A stretch of 64,000 nt of DNA from CAYTSW01 sp964440605 (GCA_964440605.1 CAYTSW010000002.1:26203-90202), one strand, 5' to 3'; counted from the stretch's first letter, positions 44,147 through 54,260 are shown. Notes: generated by a model not told the origin, from the sequence alone. Made by a program: numbers and translations.

Positions 44147-44776
44147 TCAATCGGCGACGCGGGCGTCGCCCGAGCGAGCGGCTGCCGCAGTAAGCAGGGC
44201 CGTCCACTCGTCGCCCAGCTCCTCCATTTCGCAGGCGAGCACGTCGGCCAGTCCGGGCCAGTCGTTGGCGCTGATCGCACGCTTGATCTCCTCGAGCGCC
44301 TCGGCGAGCCGGTTGATCGCCCCGGAGGCCGCGTCTTCGTCCACGATACCAGCGCCAACCAGACCCACGCTCATCTCGAGGGCGTCCTTGGCGGTGGTCC
44401 ACACAGAGAGCAGTTGGCCCAGCTCGCCCAGGGCGGGGGCGACCTCACCCGTCTGGATGCGGTGCGCGAGCGCTTCGTGCTGGTCGGAGAGCGCACCGAC
44501 CTGCTCAGCCACCTGAACCAGCGTCGACTGCACGAGCTGCGATCGATCCGCCGACAGCAGGCGAAGCTCCGAAGCGTAGGGCTCGGTCACCGGCGGCTCG
44601 CTGAGGTGCTGTGACGGGACGGCGTGCCCGTCGGCGTACGCCTCGACGATGAGGCGCGCGCCGGCGGAGGTGCGAGCGGCCTCGAGCGCTGCGCCGAGCG
44701 TCGCGCTGTTCACCTCGATCGGGGAGCCGTCGAGGGTGACGGTCATGGTTCCGGCGTCGGTCTGCATATCGGTCAT
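44147..44776 (-). CDS. Hypothetical protein, mostly helical
   Basis: A 209-residue soluble protein: a ~60-residue N-terminal beta-containing part (TMTVTLDGSPIEVNSATLGA) and a helical remainder. No signal peptide or membrane segment. The start at MTDMQTDAG was preferred over upstream codons that look non-coding. Neighbours are the TPR-like gene downstream and a lipid-A-related membrane protein gene 46 bp upstream. No function is proposed. Confidence 0.7.
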   Translation of the reverse strand: MTDMQTDAGTMTVTLDGSPIEVNSATLGAALEAARTSAGARLIVEAYADGHAVPSQHLSEPPVTEPYASELRLLSADRSQLVQSTLVQVAEQVGALSDQHEALAHRIQTGEVAPALGELGQLLSVWTTAKDALEMSVGLVGAGIVDEDAASGAINRLAEALEEIKRAISANDWPGLADVLACEMEELGDEWTALLTAAAARSGDARVAD

Positions 44777-44822
44777 GCACAGACCATCGGACCGTTGCCG
44801 CCGGCCCGTCCAGCGCGACCGG

Positions 44823-45500
44823 TCAGACGGCTTCACGCGAGCCGGATTCCGCGAGTCGATCTCGGGACTCCTCCTTCGCCGCCCGTTCCGCCGCCCGGTC
44901 GGCGTCGTGCCGCTCCCGCCGCCGCTGTTTATAGATCAGCCGGATATTGCGCGCGTAGATCACGATGCCGGTGCACTGGCCCAGGACCCCCACGAAATCC
45001 TGCCGCCAGACAAAGTAGGTAAAGAGCATCACGCCGCCAGCCAGAGACAGGTACCAGAAGGCGGGGGGCACGTACGACTCGCGTTTGCGCTCGCTGGCGA
45101 GCCACTGGATGGCCATGCGACCGAAGAACGCGACCTGGCCGCCCAAGCCGATGGCGACCCAGGCGAGGCTGGCCCATGTGGTGATGTTGAACAGCCTGAA
45201 GAGGGGGTTGGCGCCCTTGTCGCGCAGGCGCTGAGCGGTCTGCCCACCCAGCAGTTCGGTGAACTCTTGTTCGGAGAGCACGTCGGTCGCCGCGCCGTTG
45301 CGGAGCAGGAGCCGGTAGGTGTGCGTGCCGTCGGCCTCGGCGACGTGTTCGACGACGCCGCGGCTGGGGCCGATGCGCAGGTCGTGGAGCACCGCGTTAG
45401 CGCGCGTGTCGGGCAGGCCCGTGTGCCGGCCCGGGCCTGAGACGAGCCACACGCCCAGCCCGAGCACGAGGAGCATCGCGGCGATGGGCTCCCACTTCAC
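44823..45500 (-). CDS. Membrane protein with lipid-A-disaccharide-synthase N-terminal (LAB_N) domain
   Basis: The 225-residue protein has an N-terminal membrane segment, a soluble ~90-residue part, and a LAB_N domain with three helices (about 112-195), recognisable by GQVAFFGRMAIQWLASERKR and FWYLSLAGGVMLFTYFV. LAB_N proteins are small membrane proteins found with lipid A or polyprenol-glycan genes. It starts with GTG overlapping the stop of a GT2 glycosyltransferase gene by 4 nt, supporting a joint role in envelope glycolipid modification. Confidence 0.85.
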   Translation of the reverse strand: MKWEPIAAMLLVLGLGVWLVSGPGRHTGLPDTRANAVLHDLRIGPSRGVVEHVAEADGTHTYRLLLRNGAATDVLSEQEFTELLGGQTAQRLRDKGANPLFRLFNITTWASLAWVAIGLGGQVAFFGRMAIQWLASERKRESYVPPAFWYLSLAGGVMLFTYFVWRQDFVGVLGQCTGIVIYARNIRLIYKQRRRERHDADRAAERAAKEESRDRLAESGSREAV

Positions 45501-46363
45501 AGCGCGCGCTCCGTCGTCCGGGCCTGCGGGACGACCACCTCGGCCGCAGGCGGATCGTCGGCCGTCGCGTGGTCGCGGACTTCCATGTGGGCCGTGGGCC
45601 GGCGGCGTGCGCGCATCCAGCGGACCGCGAAGCAGTCGATCAGGCCCGGGATGGCGCGCTTGGTGATGCCGGCCGAGCCGTACTTCGTCTCGCCGGCGAC
45701 GCGCGGGCGGTGGTGCACCGGCATCTCGACGACGGTGTAGCCCAGATTCCGGGCGGTGACGGGGATGAAGCGGTGCATGCCCTTGAACTCGAGCGGGAGT
45801 TCGAGGGCGAGCTCGCGCGCCATGATGCGCAGGGAGCAGCCCGTGTCGCGGATCGTGTCGCCCAGGAGGGTTCGGCGGAAAAAGCGGCCCACGCCGGAAG
45901 TGCGGCGGCGCATCCAGTTGTCGCGGCGCGAGCCCGAGCGGTCGCCCTGGACCATGTCGGCGCCGGTCTCACGAAGCTTCTCGAGCATGGCGGGGATGTC
46001 GGCGGGGTCGTTCTGAAGGTCGGCATCGAGGACGGCGATGAGGCGGCCCCGGGCCGCGCGGAAGCCGGCGTGAAAGGCGGCGGACTGGCCCCCGCCGCGG
46101 CCGGGCGGGGTGCGGGTCATGGCGATGCAGCGCAGCCACGGGTGTGTGCGCATGGCTTCGGTGATGGCCTTGCGGGTGTTGTCGACCGAGCCGTCGTCGA
46201 CGAGGACGCACTCGAAGGCGATTCCGGTTGGTTTGAGGGCGGCGCCGATCTGCTCGACGAGCGCACGAACGTTGTCCTGCTCGTTGTGGGCCGGGGCGAC
46301 CACGCTCAGTTCGATGTCGCCCGCGGGCGACGCCGCGGCTTGCTCACGCTCATCGAGGCTCAT
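45497..46363 (-). CDS. Family 2 glycosyltransferase (polyprenol-phosphate glycosyltransferase-like)
   Basis: A 288-residue GT-A enzyme: VAPAHNEQDN, VLVDDGSVDNT and VLDADLQNDP (metal-binding DAD) mark the family. It is like DPM1/ArnC-type enzymes that move a sugar from a nucleotide to a polyprenol phosphate, but it lacks the two C-terminal membrane helices of ArnC. It is translationally coupled to the LAB_N protein gene, which may supply the membrane part. Confidence 0.88.
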   Translation of the reverse strand: MSLDEREQAAASPAGDIELSVVAPAHNEQDNVRALVEQIGAALKPTGIAFECVLVDDGSVDNTRKAITEAMRTHPWLRCIAMTRTPPGRGGGQSAAFHAGFRAARGRLIAVLDADLQNDPADIPAMLEKLRETGADMVQGDRSGSRRDNWMRRRTSGVGRFFRRTLLGDTIRDTGCSLRIMARELALELPLEFKGMHRFIPVTARNLGYTVVEMPVHHRPRVAGETKYGSAGITKRAIPGLIDCFAVRWMRARRRPTAHMEVRDHATADDPPAAEVVVPQARTTERAL

Positions 46364-46504
46364 CCGGGGAGGATACGGCGTTCCCCGAAGGTCGTGTCGG
46401 CGTCGGCACGAACAACGACGCGCCGCCTAACATGTCGGCCCACGTGAAATGACCCTCTTCTCGTGAAACGCCCGAGCGAATCGCGACCGACGGGAGACGC
46501 GAGC

Positions 46505-46903
46505 ATGCATCTGCGCCACTCCGATCACGACCACGGCCCCAAGGAAGTGCCGGTCAAGTACCTCCTTGAAGACCCCCACGGCCTGACGGGGACGGACCAT
46601 CCCGAGTGGGAGGTCATGGCGGCCAAGGGCGAGCACCTGCTCGAGGTCGCCGTCGAGAACGGAATCAATATCGAGCACGCCTGCGGGGCGGTCTGCGCCT
46701 GCTCGACGTGCCATGTTTACGTCGAAGAGGGCATGGACCAGGTCTCCGAAGCGACCGAAGCCGAAGAGGACCGGGTGGAGGAGGCGCCGGGGCTGCAGAT
46801 GAATAGCCGCCTGTCGTGCCAGTGCGAGGTGGAGGGCGATGGGCCGATCGTGGTCCGCGTGCCGGGCTGGAACCGCAACGCCGTCAAGGAAGTCCCCCAC
46901 TGA
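46505..46903 (+). CDS. fdx: Adrenodoxin-type 2Fe-2S ferredoxin
   Basis: A 132-residue cytoplasmic ferredoxin with cluster ligands Cys60, Cys66, Cys69 and Cys105, the spacing of the ISC/adrenodoxin type; two additional cysteines (64, 107) are nearby. An N-terminal His/Asp-rich stretch (HLRHSDHDHGP) is unusual and might bind metal. The ATG at 46505 has GGGAG upstream; a GTG 14 codons earlier is possible. No iscS, iscU or hsc genes are nearby. Confidence 0.9.
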   Translation: MHLRHSDHDHGPKEVPVKYLLEDPHGLTGTDHPEWEVMAAKGEHLLEVAVENGINIEHACGAVCACSTCHVYVEEGMDQVSEATEAEEDRVEEAPGLQMNSRLSCQCEVEGDGPIVVRVPGWNRNAVKEVPH

Positions 46904-47034
46904 CGCGTATGGCCTCGGTGGTTCGGGGGGCGTTCGCGTGTTGCGACAGAAGAGTGTGAGCCGGTAGCGTGCGCGGGTTGCGCGATCGGAGTGGTCGGTC
47001 GCTGCCGTCGTCTGGTCCGCATGAGGTTGCCGCC

Positions 47035-48846
47035 GTGCCCCCTTTCTACCTGCGATTCTCAGTGCTCTTGGCGTCGTTGTTGAGTGTCTTCGCGTGCGTT
47101 GCGCTCGCGAAGGCGCAGTCTGCGGGCACGTTCGGGGACGAGGCCTCGCTGGCTTCGGACCCTGCGCCGATCCTCGAGCGCGAGGAGCCCTGGTCGGCGT
47201 CGACCTACGAGTTGCAACTGGCGTTGCAGCCGCTGACGCGGGATGAGATCATCGAGCGTGTCTCGCAATGGGTGGAACTGCTGAAGGAGCGGGTGGCGCG
47301 TCGGAACGCCCTGCTGCTCCAGGCGCAGCAGGCGACCGAACAATCGGATCGCGACCGTCTACGCACCCTGGCGACAGAAGAGCAAGGCGTGGTGATCGCG
47401 ACGATCGAGCGCCTGAGCGCCGCGCTCGACACGCTCGAGACGCGCGGCGGGGACGTCTCCGAGCAACGCGAATACGTGCGGGGCGTGCGCAACGCCCCGA
47501 CGGACGAGTCGGCTCCGGACGGCGTGGAGCCCGCGGAGCCCGAGCTGTCCGAGGAGGATGCGGCGGCGGCGGAGCGTGAGGCGCGCGTCGGTGCGGTTGT
47601 CGAGGCGATCCGGTCGGACCTGCCGGTGCACGAGCGTCCCGAGCCGTGGACCATCTCCGAGGACGAGCTGCGCCTCGAGACACAACCGCTGGCGGCGGAG
47701 AAGATCGAAGAGCGGCTGAACATCTGGCTCGACCTGCTGCGCGCCAAGGCGCGCGAGCGCAACCGGACGTCGATCGCGTTGTCGCGGTCTGACGTCGAGC
47801 CCGACGTCAAGGCGAGGCTGACGGAGATCGAGGGCGAGATCCAGACCCAGATCCGCGCCATCGGGACACGCGTGACGCTGCTGATCGAGATGCTTCAATC
47901 TCGCGGGGTCGACGTCACCAGTTACAAGCGTGAGCAGGCCGCGGCCCTCGGACAGAAGCTGAACTGGACAAACCCGACGATCCTCGCCGGGCAGGCCTGG
48001 CAATGGGCCAAAGCGCCGGACGGGGGCGTGGCGCTGCTGCTGAACATCGCCAAGTTCATCGTGATCGTGATCATCTTCTGGATCTTCAGTAAAATCCTCG
48101 GCGGGCTGATCTCGAAAGCCATCGGTCGGGTCAAGCGCGGCTCGTCGGATCTCCTGCGTCGCGTGCTGGTGACGAGCACGAAGCGGATCGTTCTGATCAT
48201 CGGCATCGTGGTCGCGGCGGACACCATCGGGATCGACTCGGCCCCGCTGCTGGCGGCGATCGGCGCCGCGGGCCTGGTCATCGGTCTCGCGCTGCAGGGA
48301 ACGCTCTCCAACTTCGCGTCGGGCATCCTCATCCTGCTCAACCGACCGTACGACGTGGGGGACGTGATCGACGCGGGCGGCGTGACAGGCAAAGTCGAAG
48401 AGATGAGCCTGGTGAGCACGCGCATCGCGACCTTCGACAACAAGGTGATGTTTGTGCCCAACAACAGCATCTGGCAGGGCGTGATCACCAACATCACGTA
48501 CCGCCCGACGCGCCGCGTGGACCTCGCCTTCGGCATCTCGTACGCCGACGACATCGACCGGGCCCTCGAGGTCTTCCTCGACGAGGTGAAGAAGCACCCG
48601 AAGGTGCTCGACGAGCCGGCTCCGACCATTCGCCTCAACGAACTGGCCGACTCGTCGGTGAACTTCATCGTCCGCCCCTGGGCCAGGACCGGCGACTACT
48701 GGGACGTGTACTGGGACCTGATGCACTCCATGAAGAAGCGCCTCGACGCCGAGGGCATCTCGATCCCATTCCCGCAGCGGGACGTGCACCTGCACGAGTT
48801 ACCGTCGGCGGAACGTCATCAACTGCCGGCGCCGGAGAAAGCCTGA
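47035..48846 (+). CDS. MscS-family mechanosensitive channel with duplicated periplasmic unit
   Basis: A 603-residue channel that releases solutes on hypo-osmotic shock. After a signal-like segment (about 6-28) comes a periplasmic region of two ~100-residue repeats (about 49-146 and 200-300), each starting E(R)xEPW and ending RGxDVxxxxRE. Four or so membrane helices follow (about 335-450). The pore helix and beta domain match MscS (IGAAGLVIGLALQGTLSNFA and NRPYDVGDVI). GTG at 47035 gives the best signal segment; an in-frame GTG lies 66 nt upstream. It fits the betaine-based osmotic theme of this window. Confidence 0.88.
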   Translation: MPPFYLRFSVLLASLLSVFACVALAKAQSAGTFGDEASLASDPAPILEREEPWSASTYELQLALQPLTRDEIIERVSQWVELLKERVARRNALLLQAQQATEQSDRDRLRTLATEEQGVVIATIERLSAALDTLETRGGDVSEQREYVRGVRNAPTDESAPDGVEPAEPELSEEDAAAAEREARVGAVVEAIRSDLPVHERPEPWTISEDELRLETQPLAAEKIEERLNIWLDLLRAKARERNRTSIALSRSDVEPDVKARLTEIEGEIQTQIRAIGTRVTLLIEMLQSRGVDVTSYKREQAAALGQKLNWTNPTILAGQAWQWAKAPDGGVALLLNIAKFIVIVIIFWIFSKILGGLISKAIGRVKRGSSDLLRRVLVTSTKRIVLIIGIVVAADTIGIDSAPLLAAIGAAGLVIGLALQGTLSNFASGILILLNRPYDVGDVIDAGGVTGKVEEMSLVSTRIATFDNKVMFVPNNSIWQGVITNITYRPTRRVDLAFGISYADDIDRALEVFLDEVKKHPKVLDEPAPTIRLNELADSSVNFIVRPWARTGDYWDVYWDLMHSMKKRLDAEGISIPFPQRDVHLHELPSAERHQLPAPEKA

Positions 48847-48877
48847 CCGGACGGGCCAGGCCCGAAGGAGATGAGCG

Positions 48878-49654
48878 ATGCGCAGGTTCGTGGTGCTGTC
48901 GGGCGTTGGTCTGGGGCTCATGACGCTCGCCGGGTGCGCGAGTGGGCCGTCGTCTCCCGCCGAGCCTCCCGCGGCGTTCGAGGATCATCCGGCGGAAGCG
49001 CCTCCGGCGCGACCCGGAGACCAAGTGACGATCGGGGGGCGCGTCGCTGCCCCGAGCGAAGGCGTGTTCATCGGCCCGGTGGAGATCCGCTACGACGAGA
49101 ACGGCGCCATGGCCTTCCGCACGCAGCCCGTGAACGGGCGGTACCTATGCGAGGCGCTGCCGCCGCACGAGCGGTACCGCGTCACGGCGGAGTTCGGATA
49201 CGGGCCCTCCGGACCGTGGTTCTACCCCGTCAGCGTGGTGGAGTCGGGCGACGGCACGCGGCACCGCGTGGACTTCGCCCTGCCGGCGGGCGACTCGGAG
49301 CTCGTGCTGGAGGTGAGCGAGGGATCGCAGCCCTTCTACTTCGCGTTGTACCCGCCGGAGACGAAACCGCCGGCGGACCGCGCCGAGCTCGAGTCCTGGT
49401 TCCGCACGCAGTACGGCCACAAGTCGCCCTTCTTCCTGATCATCTCGCCCGACGGGCGCGTTCCGAGCCAGATGCCGCGCATCCCGGCGGGGCGGTACCT
49501 GGCGGTCGCGCAGGCGAACGACTGGGAGGTGGGTGATCCGCCCGTGGCGCCGCGGTCGGCGTACGTCACGCTGAGCCCGCAGACGCCGCTCAAGCTGCGG
49601 CTGGAGCAGAGGCTGCGGTTCATGACGATCGTGGATGAAGCGCCGTCGCGCTGA
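48878..49654 (+). CDS. Hypothetical lipoprotein
   Basis: A 258-residue precursor with lipobox LAGC (Cys at about residue 20). The mature part is Pro-rich at first, then beta-rich with carboxypeptidase-regulatory-like or Ig-like repeats (VTIGGRVAAPSEGVFIGPVE; YVTLSPQTPLKLRLEQRL). No catalytic motif was seen. A GAAGGAGA site precedes the ATG. It follows the MscS gene by 31 bp. Confidence 0.78.
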   Translation: MRRFVVLSGVGLGLMTLAGCASGPSSPAEPPAAFEDHPAEAPPARPGDQVTIGGRVAAPSEGVFIGPVEIRYDENGAMAFRTQPVNGRYLCEALPPHERYRVTAEFGYGPSGPWFYPVSVVESGDGTRHRVDFALPAGDSELVLEVSEGSQPFYFALYPPETKPPADRAELESWFRTQYGHKSPFFLIISPDGRVPSQMPRIPAGRYLAVAQANDWEVGDPPVAPRSAYVTLSPQTPLKLRLEQRLRFMTIVDEAPSR

Positions 49655-49693
49655 GTCCCTTCGGGCACGGCCGGGCTTCTATGATCGGCTCCG

Positions 49694-50809
49694 ATGCACC
49701 GTTGCCCATCCATCCTGCCGTCGCCCCTCGGCCTGACGAGCGCCGTGTTCCGCGAGCGGGCTCTTGAGGCGCGGGTGCCGCTGGACCACGCGGTCGCGGC
49801 GTACCGGGCGTTCTTCCGCGGTGAGAGCGAGCATTGGCGAGGCGTCGTGCCCGAGCCGACGCATGTGCACGAGAGCGAGAGCCCGGAGGGGGTCGTGCGG
49901 AAGTTCCTGCTGCCCGTGCCGGGGCGAGCGAAGGCGCCGAAGGGTGGAGAAGGCTCACGACTGCGCGTGCTGGAGGACGAGGCGTCGGCGCTGGAAACCG
50001 AATCGGTGATCATCCCGATGCGGACGCGCGGCGGGTTGTCGCACACGCTCTGCGTGTCGTCGCAGATCGGCTGCGCGATGGGGTGCGGCTTCTGCGAGAC
50101 CGCGCAGATGGGGCTCATCCGTTCGCTCACCGTGGAGGAGATCGTCGCGCAGTGGTGGGTGGCCCGGCATCATCTGGACGCGCCGGTGCGCAACATCGTG
50201 TTTATGGGCATGGGTGAGCCGCTGGACAACCCCGAGGGCGTCCTCGGCGCAATCGAGGTGCTGACTGATCAGCACGGGCCCTCGCTGGCGATGCGGCGGA
50301 TCACGGTGTCGACCGTCGGTCGGCTGGACGGGCTGGCGATGCTCGCCGAGCGCGTGCGCACACCGGGGTGGAAGCAGCTCAACTTGGCGGTGAGTGTGAA
50401 CGCACCGAACGACACGATTCGCGACACGATCATGCCCATCAACCGCGGCATGCCGCTGAGCGAGCTCGTACGCATGATGGAGGAGTGGCCCTTGAGCACG
50501 GGCAAGGCGATCTGCGCCGAATACGTGCTCATCCCCGGCGTGAACGACGCGGATGAACACGCCGATGAGTTGGCGGATCGGCTGAAGAACGTGCGCTGCT
50601 GCGTAAACGTGATCCCGTACAACCCGCGGCGTGACTCGCCCTGGCCCGCGCCCGAGGAAGCGGACGTGGAGCGCTTCCTCAAGCGGCTGGAGTCGCGTGG
50701 GCAGTTCTGCAAGCGTCGGCGGACCAAGGGCCGCGACACGATGGCGGCCTGCGGGCAGTTGGGCAACGAGAAGATCCGCAATCGGCGGTATGTTGCCGCT
50801 CAGGCATGA
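49694..50809 (+). CDS. rlmN: Radical SAM rRNA adenine C2-methyltransferase, RlmN family
   Basis: The 371-residue enzyme carries the 4Fe-4S motif CAMGCGFC (Cys127, Cys131, Cys134), the SAM motif FMGMGEPLDNP, and Cys353 in AACGQLG, the cysteine that becomes methylated during catalysis. RlmN methylates A2503 of 23S rRNA and A37 of some tRNAs. The sequence after the cluster (ETAQMGLIRSLT) differs from the usual TGQQG/STAQQGFNRNL, so it may be a divergent RlmN-like or Cfr-like subgroup. It overlaps recQ by 4 nt. Confidence 0.85.
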   Translation: MHRCPSILPSPLGLTSAVFRERALEARVPLDHAVAAYRAFFRGESEHWRGVVPEPTHVHESESPEGVVRKFLLPVPGRAKAPKGGEGSRLRVLEDEASALETESVIIPMRTRGGLSHTLCVSSQIGCAMGCGFCETAQMGLIRSLTVEEIVAQWWVARHHLDAPVRNIVFMGMGEPLDNPEGVLGAIEVLTDQHGPSLAMRRITVSTVGRLDGLAMLAERVRTPGWKQLNLAVSVNAPNDTIRDTIMPINRGMPLSELVRMMEEWPLSTGKAICAEYVLIPGVNDADEHADELADRLKNVRCCVNVIPYNPRRDSPWPAPEEADVERFLKRLESRGQFCKRRRTKGRDTMAACGQLGNEKIRNRRYVAAQA

Positions 50810-52695
50810 CACGAGCGCCGGAACACGAACGCGAGCTGACGCCGATCGCTGAGCCGCGGGTCGCGGAAGCGGTGAAGCGCATCTGGGGCTTCGACACGCT
50901 GCGCCCCATGCAGGCCGAGGCGATCGAGGCGGCGCTGGCGGGGACGGACTCGCTGGTCGTCCTGCCGACGGGCGGCGGCAAGAGCCTGTGCTACCAGGCG
51001 CCGCCGCTGGTGCGCGAGGAGCTGGCCGTTGTCATTTCGCCGCTTATCGCGCTGATGAAGGACCAGGTGGACGGGCTAGTCGCCAACGGGTACCCGGCGG
51101 CCGCGCTGCACTCGATGCTCGACCCGAACGAGGTCCGCGACATCGAGCGCCGGGCGGCGTCGGGCGAGTTGCGGCTGCTCTTCGTTGCGCCCGAGCGGCT
51201 CTTCTCGGGCCGCATGGACGGGCTGCTGCGCGACGCCAGGCCCGGCGCCTTCGTCGTCGACGAGGCGCACTGCATCAGCCAGTGGGGGCACGACTTCCGG
51301 CAGGAATACCGACGCTTGGCCGAGCTGCGCGAGCGCTTCCCGGGCGTGCCGATGCACGCCTATACCGCGACCGCGACGCGGCGCGTGCGCGAGGACATCG
51401 TGAGCCAGCTCCGCCTGCGCGACCCGGCGGTGCTCGTAGGCGACTTCGACCGGCCCAACCTCGTCTACCGCGTCATCCCGCGCACGAAGAAGAGCGAGCA
51501 GATCGAGGAGGCGATCGGGAGGCACCCGGGCGAGGCAACGATCGTGTACTGCCTCAGCCGCAAGGACACCGAGCGCGTCGCCGAGCGGCTCGTCGAGCGG
51601 AGCCACAAGGCGGCGGCGTACCACGCAGGCATGGAGCCGGTCGATCGGCGGCGTGTGCAGGACGACTTCATGGCCGAGCGCACCGACATCGTCGTCGCGA
51701 CGGTCGCGTTCGGAATGGGGATCGACCGGTCGAACGTGCGGTGCGTGGTGCACGCGGCGATGCCCAAGTCGGTCGAGCACTATCAGCAGGAGGCGGGGCG
51801 TGCGGGGCGCGACGGGCTGGAGGCCGAGTGCGTGCTGCTGTACTCGGGCGCGGACGCCGCGCGGTGGCGCGACCTGATGGAGAAGAGCGCGAGCGAGGCG
51901 GGCCTGGCCGGGCCGCCGCCCGAGCAGCTCGAACTGCTGGACCAGATCACGCGGTTCTGCTCGTCGATGAAGTGCCGGCACGCACTGCTCGTGCGCCACT
52001 TCGGGCAGGACTACGGAGAGAAGGCCGACGGCTGTGGCGCATGCGACGTTTGCCTGGGCGAGAACGACCCCGTCGAAGACGCCATCACCACCGCCCGCAA
52101 GATCCTCTCCTGCGTCGCGCGACTCCAGCAGCGGTACGGAGCGCAGCACGTCGTCGACGTCCTCCGCGGCGGCGACACGCAGCGCATCCGCGACCTCGGG
52201 CACCAGACACTGACGACCTTCGGCCTGCTCGCCGACACGCCGACGAAGCTCATCCGCAGCTTCATCGACCAACTCGTCGACGACGGGCTGCTGACGCGCA
52301 CGCCCGACCAATACCGCGTGCTGCAACTGACCGATGAGGGCGTGGCGGTTCTCAAGGGCGCGAGCGAGCGTGAGGTGAGGCTCTTCCAGCCGCGGCAGCC
52401 CAAGCGGGCGACGCCGCGCTCGGCGGCGGCCGACTGGGAGGGTGTCGACACCACGCTCTTCGACGGCTTGCGCGGGCTGCGTCGTGACCTGGCCGTCGAG
52501 CGCGGCGTGCCGGCGTACGTCATCTTCTCCGACGCGACGCTGCGCGAACTGGCGCGCAAGCGTCCGGCGTCGACGCGGGCGATGCGCGAGATCAAGGGCG
52601 TGGGCCAGAAGAAGCTCGCGGAGTTCGGCCCGGTCTTTGTTGAACACATCCGCGAACACTGCCGCGAAACGGGGCAGGAGGCGTCGCACGCGTGA
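50806..52695 (+). CDS. recQ: ATP-dependent DNA helicase RecQ
   Basis: The 629-residue helicase has motif I TGGGKS (55-60), DEAH box (VDEAHCISQWGHDFR), the aromatic-rich loop, motif VI QEAGRAGRDG, a RecQ zinc-binding part (Cys in CSSMKC and CGACDVC), a winged-helix RQC domain and a C-terminal HRDC domain (about 540-620). It unwinds DNA in recombination and replication-fork repair. Its ATG overlaps the rlmN stop (ATGA). Confidence 0.95.
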   Translation: MTRAPEHERELTPIAEPRVAEAVKRIWGFDTLRPMQAEAIEAALAGTDSLVVLPTGGGKSLCYQAPPLVREELAVVISPLIALMKDQVDGLVANGYPAAALHSMLDPNEVRDIERRAASGELRLLFVAPERLFSGRMDGLLRDARPGAFVVDEAHCISQWGHDFRQEYRRLAELRERFPGVPMHAYTATATRRVREDIVSQLRLRDPAVLVGDFDRPNLVYRVIPRTKKSEQIEEAIGRHPGEATIVYCLSRKDTERVAERLVERSHKAAAYHAGMEPVDRRRVQDDFMAERTDIVVATVAFGMGIDRSNVRCVVHAAMPKSVEHYQQEAGRAGRDGLEAECVLLYSGADAARWRDLMEKSASEAGLAGPPPEQLELLDQITRFCSSMKCRHALLVRHFGQDYGEKADGCGACDVCLGENDPVEDAITTARKILSCVARLQQRYGAQHVVDVLRGGDTQRIRDLGHQTLTTFGLLADTPTKLIRSFIDQLVDDGLLTRTPDQYRVLQLTDEGVAVLKGASEREVRLFQPRQPKRATPRSAAADWEGVDTTLFDGLRGLRRDLAVERGVPAYVIFSDATLRELARKRPASTRAMREIKGVGQKKLAEFGPVFVEHIREHCRETGQEASHA

Positions 52696-52749
52696 GGCGT
52701 GGATCGCTTGTTCCGCGTTCGGCTCCGCCGTACGCGGGCACCCCGGGGG

Positions 52750-54260
52750 TCACTCCGATTCGTCAAGTTGGCTATCGAGCCACGCCGCGGCTTCCGTCGG
52801 CGTTTGGCCTTCCACGTCGACGAGCATGTTCGCCTCGCGCATGCGCCGGGCGCTGATCGCGCCGATGAGATCGCCGAGCGTCTCGACCACACGCGGGTCG
52901 GCGGCGGCGTCCTCGGATAACAACACGATCGCGTCGTACGGCGGGAAGGCGCGCCTCGGATCGGCGAGGACTTCGAGGCCATACGCCGTGATGCGGCCGT
53001 CGGTGGAGAAGGCGGGGATGGCGTCGACCGCGTCCTGATCGACGGCTTCGTACATGAGCGAGGTGTCGAAGCTGCGGGTTTCGCGGAAGTCCAGGCCGTA
53101 CGTGTCGCGCAAGCGTACCCACTCGGGGCGGGTCCAGAACTCAGCGGGCGCGCCGAGGGTGAAACGCGGGGCGACGCGAGCCAGGTCGTCGATCGTCGCG
53201 AGCGATTCACGCTGAGCGGTCGCTTCGGTGACCACGACGGCATACGTGTTCTCGAAGCCGAGCGGGCCGAGGCTGGTGAGGCCGTGCTCAGCGGCGACGT
53301 ATTGCTCCACGAGGCGGAGGACCTCGTCGTTGGGCAGGAAGTCGTCGCGCTGCATGCGGTTGGCCCAGATGGTTCCGGTGTAGCCGACGTAGACGTCGAC
53401 GTCGCCGCCGGCGATCGCGTCGAAGATGACCGCGGAGCCCACGTTCTCGCGGAGCTGGGTGTCGAAGCCGGCGCCTTGGAGGCGCGACGCGATGACGCGC
53501 GCGAGGATGTACTGCTCGGTGAAGTCCTTGGCGCCGACGACGAGGCGGTCGCCGGAGCGGCCGATGTTGCCCAACGCTGCCGGCAGCAGAGCCCCGGCGA
53601 TGACCGCGCCGAGACCGAGCGCCGCGGCCAGGCCGAGCTTGGGCGAGCGGTTGGAGGCGGCGACTTCGCCGGTGCGGATGAGCGCGTCGACGACGAGCGC
53701 GAGCGCCGCGGCGAAGACGACGCCAACGAGCACGGACATCGTGTCGCGCGAGTTAAGCCCCGAGAAGATGAAGTCGCCCAGCGACGGCGCGCCGACGGGC
53801 GTAGAGAGCGTGGCGATGCCGATGGTCCAGACCGCGGCGGTGCGCACGCCGGCGATGATGACCGGCGCCGCGAGGGGGAGTTCGATGCGGGTGAGGACCT
53901 GGCGATCGGTCATGCCCAGGCCGCGGGCGGCTTCGACGACCCGCGGCTCGACGCCGCGGATACCCGTGATCGTGTTGCGCAGGATCGGGAGGATGGAATA
54001 CGCCGAGAGCGCGGCGAGCGCGGCGGGGAAGCCGAAGACGCCCGTCGCGACGACGATCAGCGCGAGAAATGCCAGCGAGGGCACGGTCTGCACGACCGAC
54101 GCCGCCCCGAGCACGAACGCCTCGAGACGCCTGACCTTCAGCACGAGCACCGCCAGCGGCACGCTGAAGATGATGCCGATAGCCAGAGCCGCGAGCGAAA
54201 GGCGGACGTGAGCCGCGAGCAGGTCGGGCAGGCGTTCGAGATGGAGCAGCAGGCGGTCCA

